Source of the DNA: Ktedonobacteraceae bacterium
Lineage (GTDB): Bacteria; Chloroflexota; Ktedonobacteria; Ktedonobacterales; Ktedonobacteraceae
Direction of reading: 5' to 3'
DNA: 43,204 bases
Assembly (NCBI GenBank): GCA_014896635.1
Contig: JADBKA010000007.1
Coordinates: 1-43,204 of the forward strand
Shown here: one piece after another, positions 8,578-15,278 of the stretch
Layout of the letters: every line of letters starts with the position of its first letter
Numbering within the stretch: the stretch's first letter is position 1
Notes under the pieces: generated by a model
The model's input: only the letters and a program-made list of their open reading frames with translations
Told to the model about the DNA's origin: nothing
Database searches by the model: none
Position numbers and translations under genes: made by a program

Positions 8578-9099
8578 ATGCACGAACTGTTTGATAACGC
8601 ACCATCCGATACACCGTCTACCCCGATTCCTACACCCGGCACGCCCGACGTACTCCATGACGAAGTGACGCGCCTGCTCCGTCTCATCGAGCGCGAGCAG
8701 GCTGAGATGGCCGACCCACAGTATACACAGCCCTCGGTCCCCACAGGACCCATCGCTGCGACAGCCAGCCGGGCGTCGTACTACCGCCTCATCTTCTCCA
8801 GTGGCCTGTATGCCTGGTATAAATTGCCTGCTTGTGAGGTTCCCCTCAGGCTGCCGCTATGGCCCGGCAAAGTGGAGCACTACGATCAGCAGAAGCGCGT
8901 CGTGCTGCTCAGGCCAGCCATTGCAGGCTACGAGCACGAGACTGAAGAGGTTCACCTGACGCAGGTCGTGGCGTGGTTTCAAGTGAACCTGGACAGGGGA
9001 ACAGTCAAAGAGGTGCTGCTGCACGCGCCTCGGATCGAGCGAGCGGATCAGGCGGACAGGCGGTCAAACGCTCAGGCAGTCAAAGAGTCAAGTCAGTGA
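8578..9099 (+). CDS. Hypothetical protein, paralogue of the gene at 10718
   Basis: 173 aa with no recognised domain. An acidic, Pro/Thr-rich, low-complexity N terminus (~60 aa, many TP and TPG pairs) is followed by a ~105-aa conserved module: YRLIFSSGLYAWYKLPACEV, LPLWPGKVEHYDQQ, VVLLRPAIAGYEHETEEVHL, VVAWFQVNLDRGTVKEVLLH, then a Lys/Arg/Gln-rich tail. It looks like a small beta-rich soluble domain. The ATG at 8578 follows AAGGAG by 7 nt and is preferred over an earlier in-frame start at 8503. The C-terminal module is repeated almost exactly in the 149-aa protein at 10718, with a different N terminus. The divergent region 8349-8577 holds a dyad GAACCAC/GTGGTTC around 8480-8515 but not the GntR palindrome found beside the paralogue. 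Confidence 0.7.
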   Translation: MHELFDNAPSDTPSTPIPTPGTPDVLHDEVTRLLRLIEREQAEMADPQYTQPSVPTGPIAATASRASYYRLIFSSGLYAWYKLPACEVPLRLPLWPGKVEHYDQQKRVVLLRPAIAGYEHETEEVHLTQVVAWFQVNLDRGTVKEVLLHAPRIERADQADRRSNAQAVKESSQ

Positions 9100-9100
9100 T
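8782..9100 (+). repeat. Copy 1 of a 319-bp intragenic duplication
   Basis: It aligns without gaps to 10850-11168 (constant offset 2068). I count 10 mismatches, all in the first 118 bp; the last 201 bp, to just past the stop codon, are identical. Divergence begins immediately after the shared TGAT. Confidence 0.95.
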
Positions 9101-9152
9101 GCACTTGCGAGTGAAGAGGGAGCCAGCAATGACTTTGTGGTGCAAAATCAGG

Positions 9153-9701
9153 TTACAATCCTTCCCACAGGCTGATCAGCACACGCGCTTCAATCCCTTC
9201 AAGTCGTGCAATCTCGTCCTGCCCATCCATGCTACTAACTTTGATGTGGACCTGATCCAGATCGATTCCTAAACCTGCGGCAATGTTTTGCTGCATCTGT
9301 GGCAGGCGTTTCTTCATACGAGGGTGTTCGCCACAAAGAATGGTAACATCGATGCTACCGAGTAGCAGATGGTGTGGCTCGATGAGCCGGCGGCGTATTT
9401 CGGGTAGGTAGTCGATTGACCGGACGCCAGTTTCCCCGGTGTCGGGAAACCAGTCGTCAATATCTCCCTGATTCACCGCTGCGACCAGAGCCATCACGAG
9501 CGCGTGGGCCACCACATCGCCATCGCTGCGCCTGGTGTTGGGTCCTCTGGGAAACGTCTCGAAGGTGACGCCTGCCAGCGTCAGTTGCCTGCCTTCTGCA
9601 AAGGCATGAAAATCTGAGGCGAAGGCGAGTCGCTGCTTTTTTGCCAGCGTCAGCGCGATTTCACGTACCAACGCTGCACGTGTTGCTTCATCCAGATGCA
9701 T
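9153..9701 (-). CDS. Divergent IspF-like protein (MECDP synthase fold)
   Basis: 182 aa. It resembles 2-C-methyl-D-erythritol 2,4-cyclodiphosphate synthase (IspF, non-mevalonate isoprenoid pathway), but with a ~25-aa N-terminal extension and altered active-site residues. Matching parts are DFHAFAEGRQLTLAGVTFE (zinc ligands Asp30 and His32), SDGDVVAHALVMALV (third ligand His66), NQGDIDDWFPDTGE, SIDVTILCGEHPRM, GLGIDLDQVHIKVSSMDG and ARLEGIEARVLISL. The usual GHSDGD is RRSDGD, the conserved Asp four residues after the His ligand is Met70, and the KATTTE nucleotide-binding loop reads KVSSMD. It may therefore act on another substrate or be a non-catalytic paralogue. Its ATG overlaps the GntR stop by one base (TAATG), with GAGGAGG upstream, so it is coupled to that regulator. 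Confidence 0.75.
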   Translation of the reverse strand: MHLDEATRAALVREIALTLAKKQRLAFASDFHAFAEGRQLTLAGVTFETFPRGPNTRRSDGDVVAHALVMALVAAVNQGDIDDWFPDTGETGVRSIDYLPEIRRRLIEPHHLLLGSIDVTILCGEHPRMKKRLPQMQQNIAAGLGIDLDQVHIKVSSMDGQDEIARLEGIEARVLISLWEGL

Positions 9702-10459
9702 TATGTACTGGCCTCCTCATTTAAGTCATATGAGTACGAAAATTCGTGTAGAGCGCCATTAGCAACGATGTGGGTATACTCGAATAACGTGCCATCATCT
9801 CCCCATACCCATCGATCCATATCGACGATGGGTTGTCCTCTGGAAATGTTCAGGAGACTGGCTTCCTCGGCAGAAGGCATACGGCAAGAGAGATGTTCCT
9901 TTGCACGGGCCGCTCTTATCCCCGTACGTTCCCGTAACCATTTGAAAAGTGGAATATATCCTTCATCTTTTCCAAGCAGATCACCAAGCAGAGAAGCAAG
10001 GTAGTAGCTATCTAAGATGCGATAGGGAATGCGATCCACGAGATGAATACGATAACGGCGTAAGACAAGCGTATCTGATCCTACGTTCATCTTCGCGCCT
10101 ATCTCGTTTCCAGCAGAGATGACCGAAGAAGGTTCGATAAATCGAACAAGCGTTTGTCGTCCCTGCTGTTGCATTGCGCGAATGAAGGAGCCTGATTGCT
10201 TGAGTTCAGGCCCGCTAGCAATGAGGGCTTTTGTGCCTGTGGCACGGACAAAGACTCCCCCTCTCGGAACAATGTCAAGCAGATTTTCTGCCTGAAGCCT
10301 CAATAAGGCGGTTCGGATGGTCACGCGACTGACGTTCAACTCTTCAGCCAGTTCTCGCTCGGCTGGTAAGCGTTGACCTGCCACATAGTATCCCTGAGTA
10401 ATACGCTGGCTGAGTTCTTTGATAACTTCATCAATTTTTGTGTCTTTTTCTGGTGGCAT
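9701..10459 (-). CDS. GntR-family regulator, HutC/UTRA type
   Basis: 252 aa from the ATG at 10459 (MPPEKDTKIDEVIKELSQRI). Residues ~8-75 form the GntR winged HTH (GQRLPAERELAEELNVSRVTIRTALLRLQAENLLDIVPRGGVFV). The C-terminal UTRA-like effector domain contains SDTLVLRRYRIHLVDRIPY, SYYLASLLGDLLG and RGQPIVDMDRWVWGDDGTLFEYTHIVA. An in-frame ATG at 10528 would add 23 residues, but that segment contains the palindrome TGGTAGATACCA and lacks a good Shine-Dalgarno, so I prefer 10459. It is coupled to the IspF-like gene downstream. Three matching palindromes in its upstream region suggest that it controls itself and the divergent gene at 10718. The ligand is unknown; in this subfamily it is usually a small metabolite such as a sugar phosphate. 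Confidence 0.9.
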   Translation of the reverse strand: MPPEKDTKIDEVIKELSQRITQGYYVAGQRLPAERELAEELNVSRVTIRTALLRLQAENLLDIVPRGGVFVRATGTKALIASGPELKQSGSFIRAMQQQGRQTLVRFIEPSSVISAGNEIGAKMNVGSDTLVLRRYRIHLVDRIPYRILDSYYLASLLGDLLGKDEGYIPLFKWLRERTGIRAARAKEHLSCRMPSAEEASLLNISRGQPIVDMDRWVWGDDGTLFEYTHIVANGALHEFSYSYDLNEEAST

Positions 10460-10492
10460 CGGTTTGTCACATTCTTGAGATGCGAGTTTTTC

Positions 10493-10504
10493 TGGTAGAT
10501 ACCA
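10493..10504. promoter_or_regulatory. GntR operator candidate O3
   Basis: TGGTAGATACCA, one base from the perfect palindrome at the other two sites. It lies just upstream of the preferred GntR start, beside a weak minus-strand promoter (TAGCAA-17-TATTAT), which suggests autoregulation. Confidence 0.6.
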
Positions 10505-10564
10505 GTGGTATATGAGAAATAATAGCATATCTTCTCTGCGATTGCTAGTTTTCCATCAATGGTA

Positions 10565-10593
10565 TTGACTTCTGGTAGCTACCACACTATAAT
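10565..10593 (+). promoter_or_regulatory. Near-consensus sigma-70 promoter with an embedded operator
   Basis: TTGACT (10565-10570), exactly 17 bp, then TATAAT (10588-10593), directed at the gene at 10718. It is the best promoter match I found in the window. The palindrome at 10573-10584 fills most of the spacer, so a bound GntR dimer would block RNA polymerase. Confidence 0.75.
10573..10584. promoter_or_regulatory. GntR operator candidate O1, in the promoter spacer
   Basis: Perfect 12-bp palindrome TGGTAGCTACCA between the -35 and -10 boxes of the promoter at 10565-10593. The same sequence recurs 35 bp downstream. Confidence 0.75.
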
Positions 10594-10607
10594 TTGGATG
10601 GTTTCAG

Positions 10608-10619
10608 TGGTAGCTACCA
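10608..10619. promoter_or_regulatory. GntR operator candidate O2
   Basis: Second perfect TGGTAGCTACCA, about 8-19 bp after the expected transcription start of the rightward promoter, in a classic repression position. Confidence 0.72.
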
Positions 10620-10717
10620 GATAAGCTACTGCACTGAAGGCTGCCCGTCTGCAAAACAACGTGCTGTTCTGAAACTGGTCTATTCTTTCAAAGAAAGAAA
10701 GAGAGAGGTTCCGATTT

Positions 10718-11167
10718 ATGACAGGTAACTTCCCATCTCACGTAGGCGATGCACTTCCTGCCTCCTTGCCTGACACCCTCGGTATGGCCGGTACACTCGG
10801 TAACGAATTGGTACGCCTGGCAGAGTCGCTGCTGGACCGTAAGCCGCGCTACCGGCTCATCTTCTCCAGTGGCCTGTATGCCTGGTATAGATTGCCCGCT
10901 TGTGAGGTTCCCCTCAGGCTGCCGCTATGGCCTGGCAAAGTGGAGCACTATGATCAGGAGAGACGTATCGTGCTGCTCAGGCCAGCCATTGCAGGCTACG
11001 AGCACGAGACTGAAGAGGTTCACCTGACGCAGGTCGTGGCGTGGTTTCAAGTGAACCTGGACAGGGGAACAGTCAAAGAGGTGCTGCTGCACGCGCCTCG
11101 GATCGAGCGAGCGGATCAGGCGGACAGGCGGTCAAACGCTCAGGCAGTCAAAGAGTCAAGTCAGTGA
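10718..11167 (+). CDS. Hypothetical protein, paralogue of the gene at 8578
   Basis: 149 aa. A short N terminus (~45 aa, unlike that of the paralogue) precedes the same ~105-aa module (YRLIFSSGLYAWYRLPACEV through NAQAVKESSQ). The only substitutions are a few conservative ones early in the module, such as Lys/Arg and Gln/Glu. No family is recognised and there is no signal peptide or membrane segment. AGAGAGG precedes the ATG by about 9 nt. Expression is probably set by the promoter at 10565-10593, so this copy should respond to the divergent GntR regulator, while the copy at 8578 lacks that operator. Confidence 0.75.
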   Translation: MTGNFPSHVGDALPASLPDTLGMAGTLGNELVRLAESLLDRKPRYRLIFSSGLYAWYRLPACEVPLRLPLWPGKVEHYDQERRIVLLRPAIAGYEHETEEVHLTQVVAWFQVNLDRGTVKEVLLHAPRIERADQADRRSNAQAVKESSQ

Positions 11168-11168
11168 T
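10850..11168 (+). repeat. Copy 2 of a 319-bp intragenic duplication
   Basis: Gap-free match to 8782-9100; the final 201 bp are identical, including the stop codon. This pattern suggests recent duplication or gene conversion with a conversion tract at the 3' end. Confidence 0.95.
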
Positions 11169-11170
11169 AT

Positions 11171-11225
11171 GAGGTCATGCAGAGGTCATGCAGAGGTCAT
11201 GCAGAGGTCATGCAGAGGTCATGCG
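11171..11225 (+). repeat. Five tandem 11-bp repeats
   Basis: Unit GAGGTCATGCA repeated five times head to tail (starts 11171, 11182, 11193, 11204, 11215); only the last base of the last copy differs. It begins 3 bp after the stop of the gene at 10718. The 11-bp period is close to one helical turn. Confidence 0.95.
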
Positions 11226-11239
11226 AAAAGACACACTGG

Positions 11240-11280
11240 AAAAAACGGCTCGCCAGCAAGCGCGTAACCGCTTGCTGGCG
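11240..11280 (-). terminator. Terminator after osmC
   Basis: Perfect 12-bp stem CGCCAGCAAGCG / CGCTTGCTGGCG with a 6-nt loop (11251-11280). Read on the minus strand it is followed a few bases later by a T run (plus-strand A run 11240-11245). It also faces the end of the plus-strand gene at 10718. Confidence 0.75.
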
Positions 11281-11310
11281 AAGATGTGACTGCGAAAGCG
11301 AAAATACCTG

Positions 11311-11748
11311 TCAGTCCAATTGTGCGTTCAGGTGGATCGCCACATTGTTGCGCAGTGCATTAGAGACCGGGCAGCCCTGTTCGGCCTGCTGTGTGGCCCG
11401 TGCGAAGCCTGCCGCGTCCAGTCCCGGCACTTTGCCGTGTACATTCAGCGTGATGGTGGTGATTTTAAACCCACCGCCGACCTGTTCAAAGGTGCATACC
11501 GCATTCACGTTGAGTTGCTCTGGGGGATTGCCCTGTGAGGCCAGGGTGTGGGAGAGTGCCATTGCGTAGCAACTTGCGTGTGCCGCCGCGATCAGTTCTT
11601 CCGGGCTGGTTTTGCCGTCTGGTCGTTCAGTGCGCGAGGCCCACGTGACTGGTAACTCACCTATGGCGCCGCTGCCAACTTTGACGCGACCATTGCCGTG
11701 TGCAAGATCGCCGTTCCAGGTGACTTCAGCTCTGCGTTCAGCTTTCAT
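11311..11748 (-). CDS. osmC: OsmC-family peroxiredoxin
   Basis: 145 aa from the ATG at 11748, which follows GGAG by 6 nt. OsmC/Ohr proteins reduce organic hydroperoxides with a reactive cysteine pair. The first is in ELIAAAHASCYAMALS and the second in QAEQGCPVSNALRNN, both at the expected spacing. The N terminus (RRAEVTWNGDLAHGNGRVKVGSG) and RTERPDGKTSPEEL are typical of the OsmC branch rather than Ohr. Length is normal (~140 aa). It appears to be a single-gene unit with its own terminator. An upstream in-frame extension to 11853 lacks a Shine-Dalgarno and family similarity. Confidence 0.95.
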   Translation of the reverse strand: MKAERRAEVTWNGDLAHGNGRVKVGSGAIGELPVTWASRTERPDGKTSPEELIAAAHASCYAMALSHTLASQGNPPEQLNVNAVCTFEQVGGGFKITTITLNVHGKVPGLDAAGFARATQQAEQGCPVSNALRNNVAIHLNAQLD

Positions 11749-11919
11749 TGCAAGCTCCTTTGTTGTATAGAGGTTGGTACTTATAGTGTACCGGGTGCAA
11801 TAAAATGCATTTTTGTCAGGGGACTCGATCAGTGGGAAGCCGGGTCCCTGCAAAGCCCTTTGCAGTGTACAACATTCTGCGTTGCTGTGGGCAAGCTCTA
11901 CCGTAGCTATATTAATTTC

Positions 11920-12387
11920 TTATGCTTTTGCCAGGTGTTTCTCGTACAGAATCACTTCCAGATCCTGGTAAACGTCCCGGCCCACTTCGCGGTAGCCGTT
12001 TTTCTCGTAAAGCCTCTGAGCTGGAATCTGGAGGATAGAAGTGTCCAGATGCAGGGTCTGATAGCCGAGAGCGCGAGCACGAGCTTCCAGCGTATCCAGG
12101 ATGAGTTGTCCATAGCCGCGTCCCTGGTAATCAGGATGGACTCGCATACGTTTGATCTCAGCACGCTCTGGGCTTGTACGCTTCAAAGCGCCCGTTGCTA
12201 TGAGCAGGCCATCGTATTCACCGACCAGAAATTCTCCCTGGTTCTTGAGATACACTTCCTCGATAGCATAGACGTCATCATCCCAGGGGCCATGTCCCAG
12301 ATATGCCCCGGTCTGCTGAATAACAAACACATGCAGATATTCAACGGCGGGCTGGTCGGCAGGTTCATAACGGCGCAGAGTGAACAT
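11920..12387 (-). CDS. GNAT-family N-acetyltransferase
   Basis: 155 aa starting MFTLRRYEPADQPAVEYLH at 12387, with GAGGG about 8 nt upstream. The acetyl-CoA-binding motif A is clear: IKRMRVHPDYQGRGYGQLILDTLEARARALGY (Q-x-x-G-x-G/A type), followed by LHLDTSILQIPAQRLYEKNGYREVGR (motif B). The substrate cannot be told from sequence; the HGPWDDDVYAIEEVYL insert before the core probably forms the acceptor pocket. An in-frame upstream extension to 12534 has no family similarity and was not used. Confidence 0.92.
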   Translation of the reverse strand: MFTLRRYEPADQPAVEYLHVFVIQQTGAYLGHGPWDDDVYAIEEVYLKNQGEFLVGEYDGLLIATGALKRTSPERAEIKRMRVHPDYQGRGYGQLILDTLEARARALGYQTLHLDTSILQIPAQRLYEKNGYREVGRDVYQDLEVILYEKHLAKA

Positions 12388-12705
12388 GAAATAACCCTCG
12401 CTAAATCTTTCTTTCAGATGTGTGGCTTCTGAGCGATGCAGTAGAACTATGAGGTGAGAAAGGTGGTTGGATGGCCTGGAAGGTGAGACCGGTAAGTGGC
12501 AAGGCGTCCTTGCCTCCTGTGTGCAGGTTTCCATCCCTATGTTAAGTATATCAGATTGTACGTGCTAATGCAATAGCTGTTCCCACGTTTTCTGGCTTTC
12601 CGTCGTAATCGTAGTAGAACTGGCATATGATGAAAATGATTTCATCATATGCCCTTTCTACAAGATACCTGACAGTGCTACGAAAATGCCAGCGTGTGGA
12701 GGCTA
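12388..12705. other. Intergenic region between GNAT and HTH genes
   Basis: 318 bp without a credible gene. It holds the GNAT promoter region and the perfect hairpin at 12622-12653. Nothing else was recognised. Confidence 0.6.
12622..12653. repeat. Perfect 14-bp inverted repeat with a 4-nt loop
   Basis: Arms GGCATATGATGAAA and TTTCATCATATGCC around ATGA, with no mismatch over 28 paired bases. There is no T run on either side, so it is not a standard terminator. It lies between the end of the HTH gene (12706) and the GNAT start and could be an operator, an mRNA stabiliser or a mobile-element remnant. Confidence 0.9.
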
Positions 12706-12963
12706 TTACTTCGCTTGGTTCGTTGTGGTTGTTGATGCAAGCAGCGAATCGATGGTCTGCTTCTTGACGCGATACCCCTGCCGTTTGCCCCGATGAGGCA
12801 GAGCGACAGCGTCCAGTGCCCCGGTCTTGATCCAGCGCCGAACTGTTGTCGTGTCTACGCGCAGTTGGCGAGCAACTTCACGTACTGTCAAAAGTTCCTT
12901 GCCGTAATCTACTGTATTTTCCTCGGCGCCGGAGCGGTCTAATGTGGTGTTACGTGGTGTCAT
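12706..12963 (-). CDS. Excisionase-like HTH DNA-binding protein
   Basis: 85 aa from the ATG at 12963, which follows AAGGAG by 8 nt (a TTG two codons earlier sits too close to it). The core LLTVREVARQLRVDTTTVRRWIKTGALDAVALP followed by GYRVKKQTIDSLLAS is a MerR/excisionase-type winged HTH (HTH_17 style). Such small proteins act as recombination directionality factors or as stand-alone regulators. No integrase, transposase or att site is nearby, so a regulator is more likely. An inverted repeat at 13017-13033 upstream could be its own site. Confidence 0.88.
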   Translation of the reverse strand: MTPRNTTLDRSGAEENTVDYGKELLTVREVARQLRVDTTTVRRWIKTGALDAVALPHRGKRQGYRVKKQTIDSLLASTTTTNQAK

Positions 12964-13016
12964 GGTCAAAACTCCTTCTAACGAAATCAGTAACCCCCGC
13001 TACTTAAAACATACCA

Positions 13017-13033
13017 GGATGTCCAAAACATCC
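13017..13033. promoter_or_regulatory. Inverted repeat upstream of the HTH gene
   Basis: GGATGT, 5 nt, ACATCC, about 54 bp before the start of the small HTH gene. It is a possible operator; this is inferred only from symmetry and position. Confidence 0.35.
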
Positions 13034-13451
13034 CTTTCGCTTCAATAGCGTACTATATTTACATAAGTAGAGGCTGTGAGAAACCTGAATCCCAGGTAAG
13101 AAACACCTGCTTATTGATCCCTCGCCTCTCGCTCAACAAACAACATCTCTCTCTTTGCCTGCGAAGTAGCAAGAGAGAGGATTCTTGCTGCCCGTGCGCA
13201 ATCGCTGTTGTCGCGGGTTGCCATCGGGATGCAAGAAGTATCCTGCTATACAAAAATTTGCACATCTCATTATATCACAAATTGATAAACGATATAGAGG
13301 TTGTTTTCTTGCGTAAGGACGTATATGCATGGGAAAATTGCACCTGGCCTATCCTTTGAGATCATTGGTCTGGCGCGGCGGGATGGCGAGTCTGGCAGGA
13401 GCAAAAGGGACAGGAGTTTTTGCAGAAAGTCTGGTGGAAACAAGGGCCACA

Positions 13452-13479
13452 AAAAAGGGGGAAGTTGTTCCCCCTTTTT
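13452..13479. terminator. Bidirectional terminator
   Basis: Perfect 12-bp stem AAAAAGGGGGAA / TTCCCCCTTTTT with loop GTTG, 23 bp beyond the stop of the minus-strand gene at 13502. The A and T runs within the stem allow termination in both directions; for the minus strand it ends the gene at 13502-14287. Confidence 0.9.
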
Positions 13480-13501
13480 ATCGAGTCTTGATCGGATCGG
13501 C

Positions 13502-14287
13502 TCAGTTGGAACTGACGACCATGGGTGGGATGGTCCGACTGGTGCCGAGCCATTTGCGGCGGTCTGCCACATATTTCTGTGGTGTTGGCCGTACATCTTC
13601 AGGGAAGTAGGAGCCGCTGGCGTCGGTATTGATGCCGGGGAAATTGGGACCGTAGTTATAATGGCCGGTCTCTGCCGGTGAGAGGGGACCGCGTGCGAAC
13701 AGAGGTACGCCTCGCACCTGCGGCATACCGTACTCAGGAATCTCTTCATAGAGATCATCGGGAACGGAGTTGGCGCCCATAGCGAGCAATTCAGGCTCGC
13801 TGACGGTGAGGCGCAAGATATTGCCTTTTGAGCCTTCGTCGATCAACCGGTGAGGCACATAAAACGCTTTTACTGCTATCGTTCCACGCTCAACGAGCAG
13901 ATAGTGCTGGAAGCGGGCCTGTACCACCCCAACCCAGTGTTTCTCTTTGTCGAATACTTCCTGTCCGATGTGGAAGCGCGACTGTATATCTGTGGTTGGG
14001 ACAACGATGTACTCTTCCTTTGGAGGAGCCATCGGATCTTCCAGTGCCCAGCCCATAATCCCGAAGAGTACCAGGGCGGCAACGATCACCAGAAAAGGCA
14101 GGCTATCGGGCAAAAACAGCAAACTGGCACCGGCCACAAGAACGCCCACGCCTAAGATAAGTGGCCACAGGCTCGGATTGGGCATGTGGATGTGCGGTCC
14201 CTCGTCAGCGGCTATTGCTTGCTGCGCGGGCCGCGTTGCGGCTGTTTCGTCCTGTGCCACATTTGTGTGTTGCAGAGAACTATCCAT
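13502..14287 (-). CDS. Membrane protein with PRC-barrel-like domain
   Basis: 261 aa. Two adjacent hydrophobic helices (about residues 38-80: PLILGVGVLVAGASLLFLP and PFLVIVAALVLFGIMGWAL) follow a polar N terminus. The middle (residues ~100-165: SRFHIGQEVFDKEKHWVGVVQARFQHYLLVERGTIAVKAFYVPHRLID) looks like a PRC-barrel/DUF2171-type beta barrel. The last third is Pro/Gly/Tyr-rich and repeats the theme of short polar loops (PEYGMPQVRGVPLFARGP). I do not recognise a precise family. Downstream of doxX on the same strand but separated from it by a terminator, it is probably its own unit. GAGGAAAG precedes the ATG. Confidence 0.78.
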   Translation of the reverse strand: MDSSLQHTNVAQDETAATRPAQQAIAADEGPHIHMPNPSLWPLILGVGVLVAGASLLFLPDSLPFLVIVAALVLFGIMGWALEDPMAPPKEEYIVVPTTDIQSRFHIGQEVFDKEKHWVGVVQARFQHYLLVERGTIAVKAFYVPHRLIDEGSKGNILRLTVSEPELLAMGANSVPDDLYEEIPEYGMPQVRGVPLFARGPLSPAETGHYNYGPNFPGINTDASGSYFPEDVRPTPQKYVADRRKWLGTSRTIPPMVVSSN

Positions 14288-14427
14288 AAATTTTCGCTTT
14301 CCTCTAAGAGAGTGACAAACCCTGCGAGGATATGTTTCTCGCTATTATCTCTGTATATAAGCATACCAGATATATCAGAGGCGTGCAAACAGCCCGTACC
14401 ATGCCGGTGGCCCGGTGGCATGGACAG

Positions 14428-14467
14428 AAAAATTGCCTCTTGTAGCTGTGAGGCTGCAAGAGGCAAT
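14428..14467 (-). terminator. Terminator after doxX
   Basis: Perfect 11-bp stem (ATTGCCTCTTG / CAAGAGGCAAT, 14432-14467), followed on the minus strand by a T run (plus-strand A run 14428-14432), about 35 bp after the doxX stop. Confidence 0.85.
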
Positions 14468-14501
14468 CCATTGACCGGAGCAACAACGGAGTGACAGATG
14501 A

Positions 14502-15278
14502 TCAGTGTGGCGCCGCAACCGGCGTTTCTGGATGTTCTGGATGCTGGAACAGTTTGCCAGGTTTCCAGGGCAGCCCTAGCGCGGGCAGAAGCCAGCGATC
14601 AACGCCGATCCAGCCGCATACGCGCCACGAGATGACCAGGAACAATCCCAGCACGCCCAGCACCGGGTTGATACTGACGGTACCGGCGAGCAGGAAATTC
14701 AGATTCATCAATACGCCGAAGCCCGCTGCAATACCGGTCAGGATACCCAGAAGCAGACCCAGCCCGACAGCAACTTCACCCCACTGCACCAGGAAGACGA
14801 AAATCCCCTGACCAGGAAGCGCAACGTTCTGTACGAACCAGGCATACCAGCCCTGTACTGCCGGGTGTGCGCCGCCAGATTTTGCCAGCGCTCCCATCAA
14901 AAACCCGTGAAGAGATGTCCCATCGGCCCACTTGGGATCAATAACTTTCTCCCAACCGGCCAGCAGCCACGAGGCGCCGACATACATGCGCACGACAAAC
15001 CACATCGGAGAAGAACCCTCTGACGCGAAGAAAAACTTCGAGACCGAAGGCTCAGGAAATCGCTCAGACGCAGCAGCGGCAGCCAGGGCAGGCCGTTCCT
15101 GCGCATACAGAGTGAAAGCCGGAATCAATGCAAGAATAAACAGAATGAGTAGAGCGGGTTCCCAAAAAATGTTTGCTTTGATCTCAGCAAAACCAAGTAC
15201 AAGGTAGACAAGTGTCCATATTCCTGCGATAGCGGCAATGGCTATCCCTAACCAATAGACGGTGTTCCGTTGACTCAT
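14502..15278 (-). CDS. DoxX-family membrane protein
   Basis: 258 aa from the ATG at 15278, preceded by GGAGAAAGAG. The N-terminal helices (VYWLGIAIAAIAGIWTLVYLVLGF and ALLILFILALIPAFTLYA) are followed by the DoxX/DoxD core: FVVRMYVGASWLLAGWEKVIDPKW, then GEVAVGLGLLLGILTGIAAGFGVLMNLNFLLAGTVSINP. DoxX proteins include the small subunit of thiosulfate:quinone oxidoreductase and partners in redox stress complexes. Which role applies is unclear since no DoxA or SOD/thiosulfate gene is nearby. About six membrane segments are expected. Confidence 0.88.
   Translation of the reverse strand: MSQRNTVYWLGIAIAAIAGIWTLVYLVLGFAEIKANIFWEPALLILFILALIPAFTLYAQERPALAAAAASERFPEPSVSKFFFASEGSSPMWFVVRMYVGASWLLAGWEKVIDPKWADGTSLHGFLMGALAKSGGAHPAVQGWYAWFVQNVALPGQGIFVFLVQWGEVAVGLGLLLGILTGIAAGFGVLMNLNFLLAGTVSINPVLGVLGLFLVISWRVCGWIGVDRWLLPALGLPWKPGKLFQHPEHPETPVAAPH

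Larger units (their letters stand above)
12964..13501. other. Intergenic region, 538 bp
   Basis: No supported gene. Several open frames exist on both strands but lack Shine-Dalgarno sequences and family features. The region contains a small inverted repeat (13017-13033) and a strong terminator hairpin (13452-13479). Confidence 0.6.

Noticed and set aside
11171..11225. Possible CRISPR array
   Set aside because: Units are 11 bp head-to-tail with no spacers and no cas genes are nearby.
11698..12432. Long plus-strand frame (244 codons)
   Set aside because: It runs antisense through the starts of osmC and the GNAT gene, has no Shine-Dalgarno and shows no family features.
12706..12963. Excisionase of an integrated element
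   Set aside because: No integrase, att-like direct repeats or other mobile genes are in the neighbourhood; a stand-alone HTH regulator is simpler.
13270..13758. 162-codon minus-strand frame before the PRC-barrel gene's end
   Set aside because: It overlaps a strong terminator and the real gene in another frame and lacks start signals.
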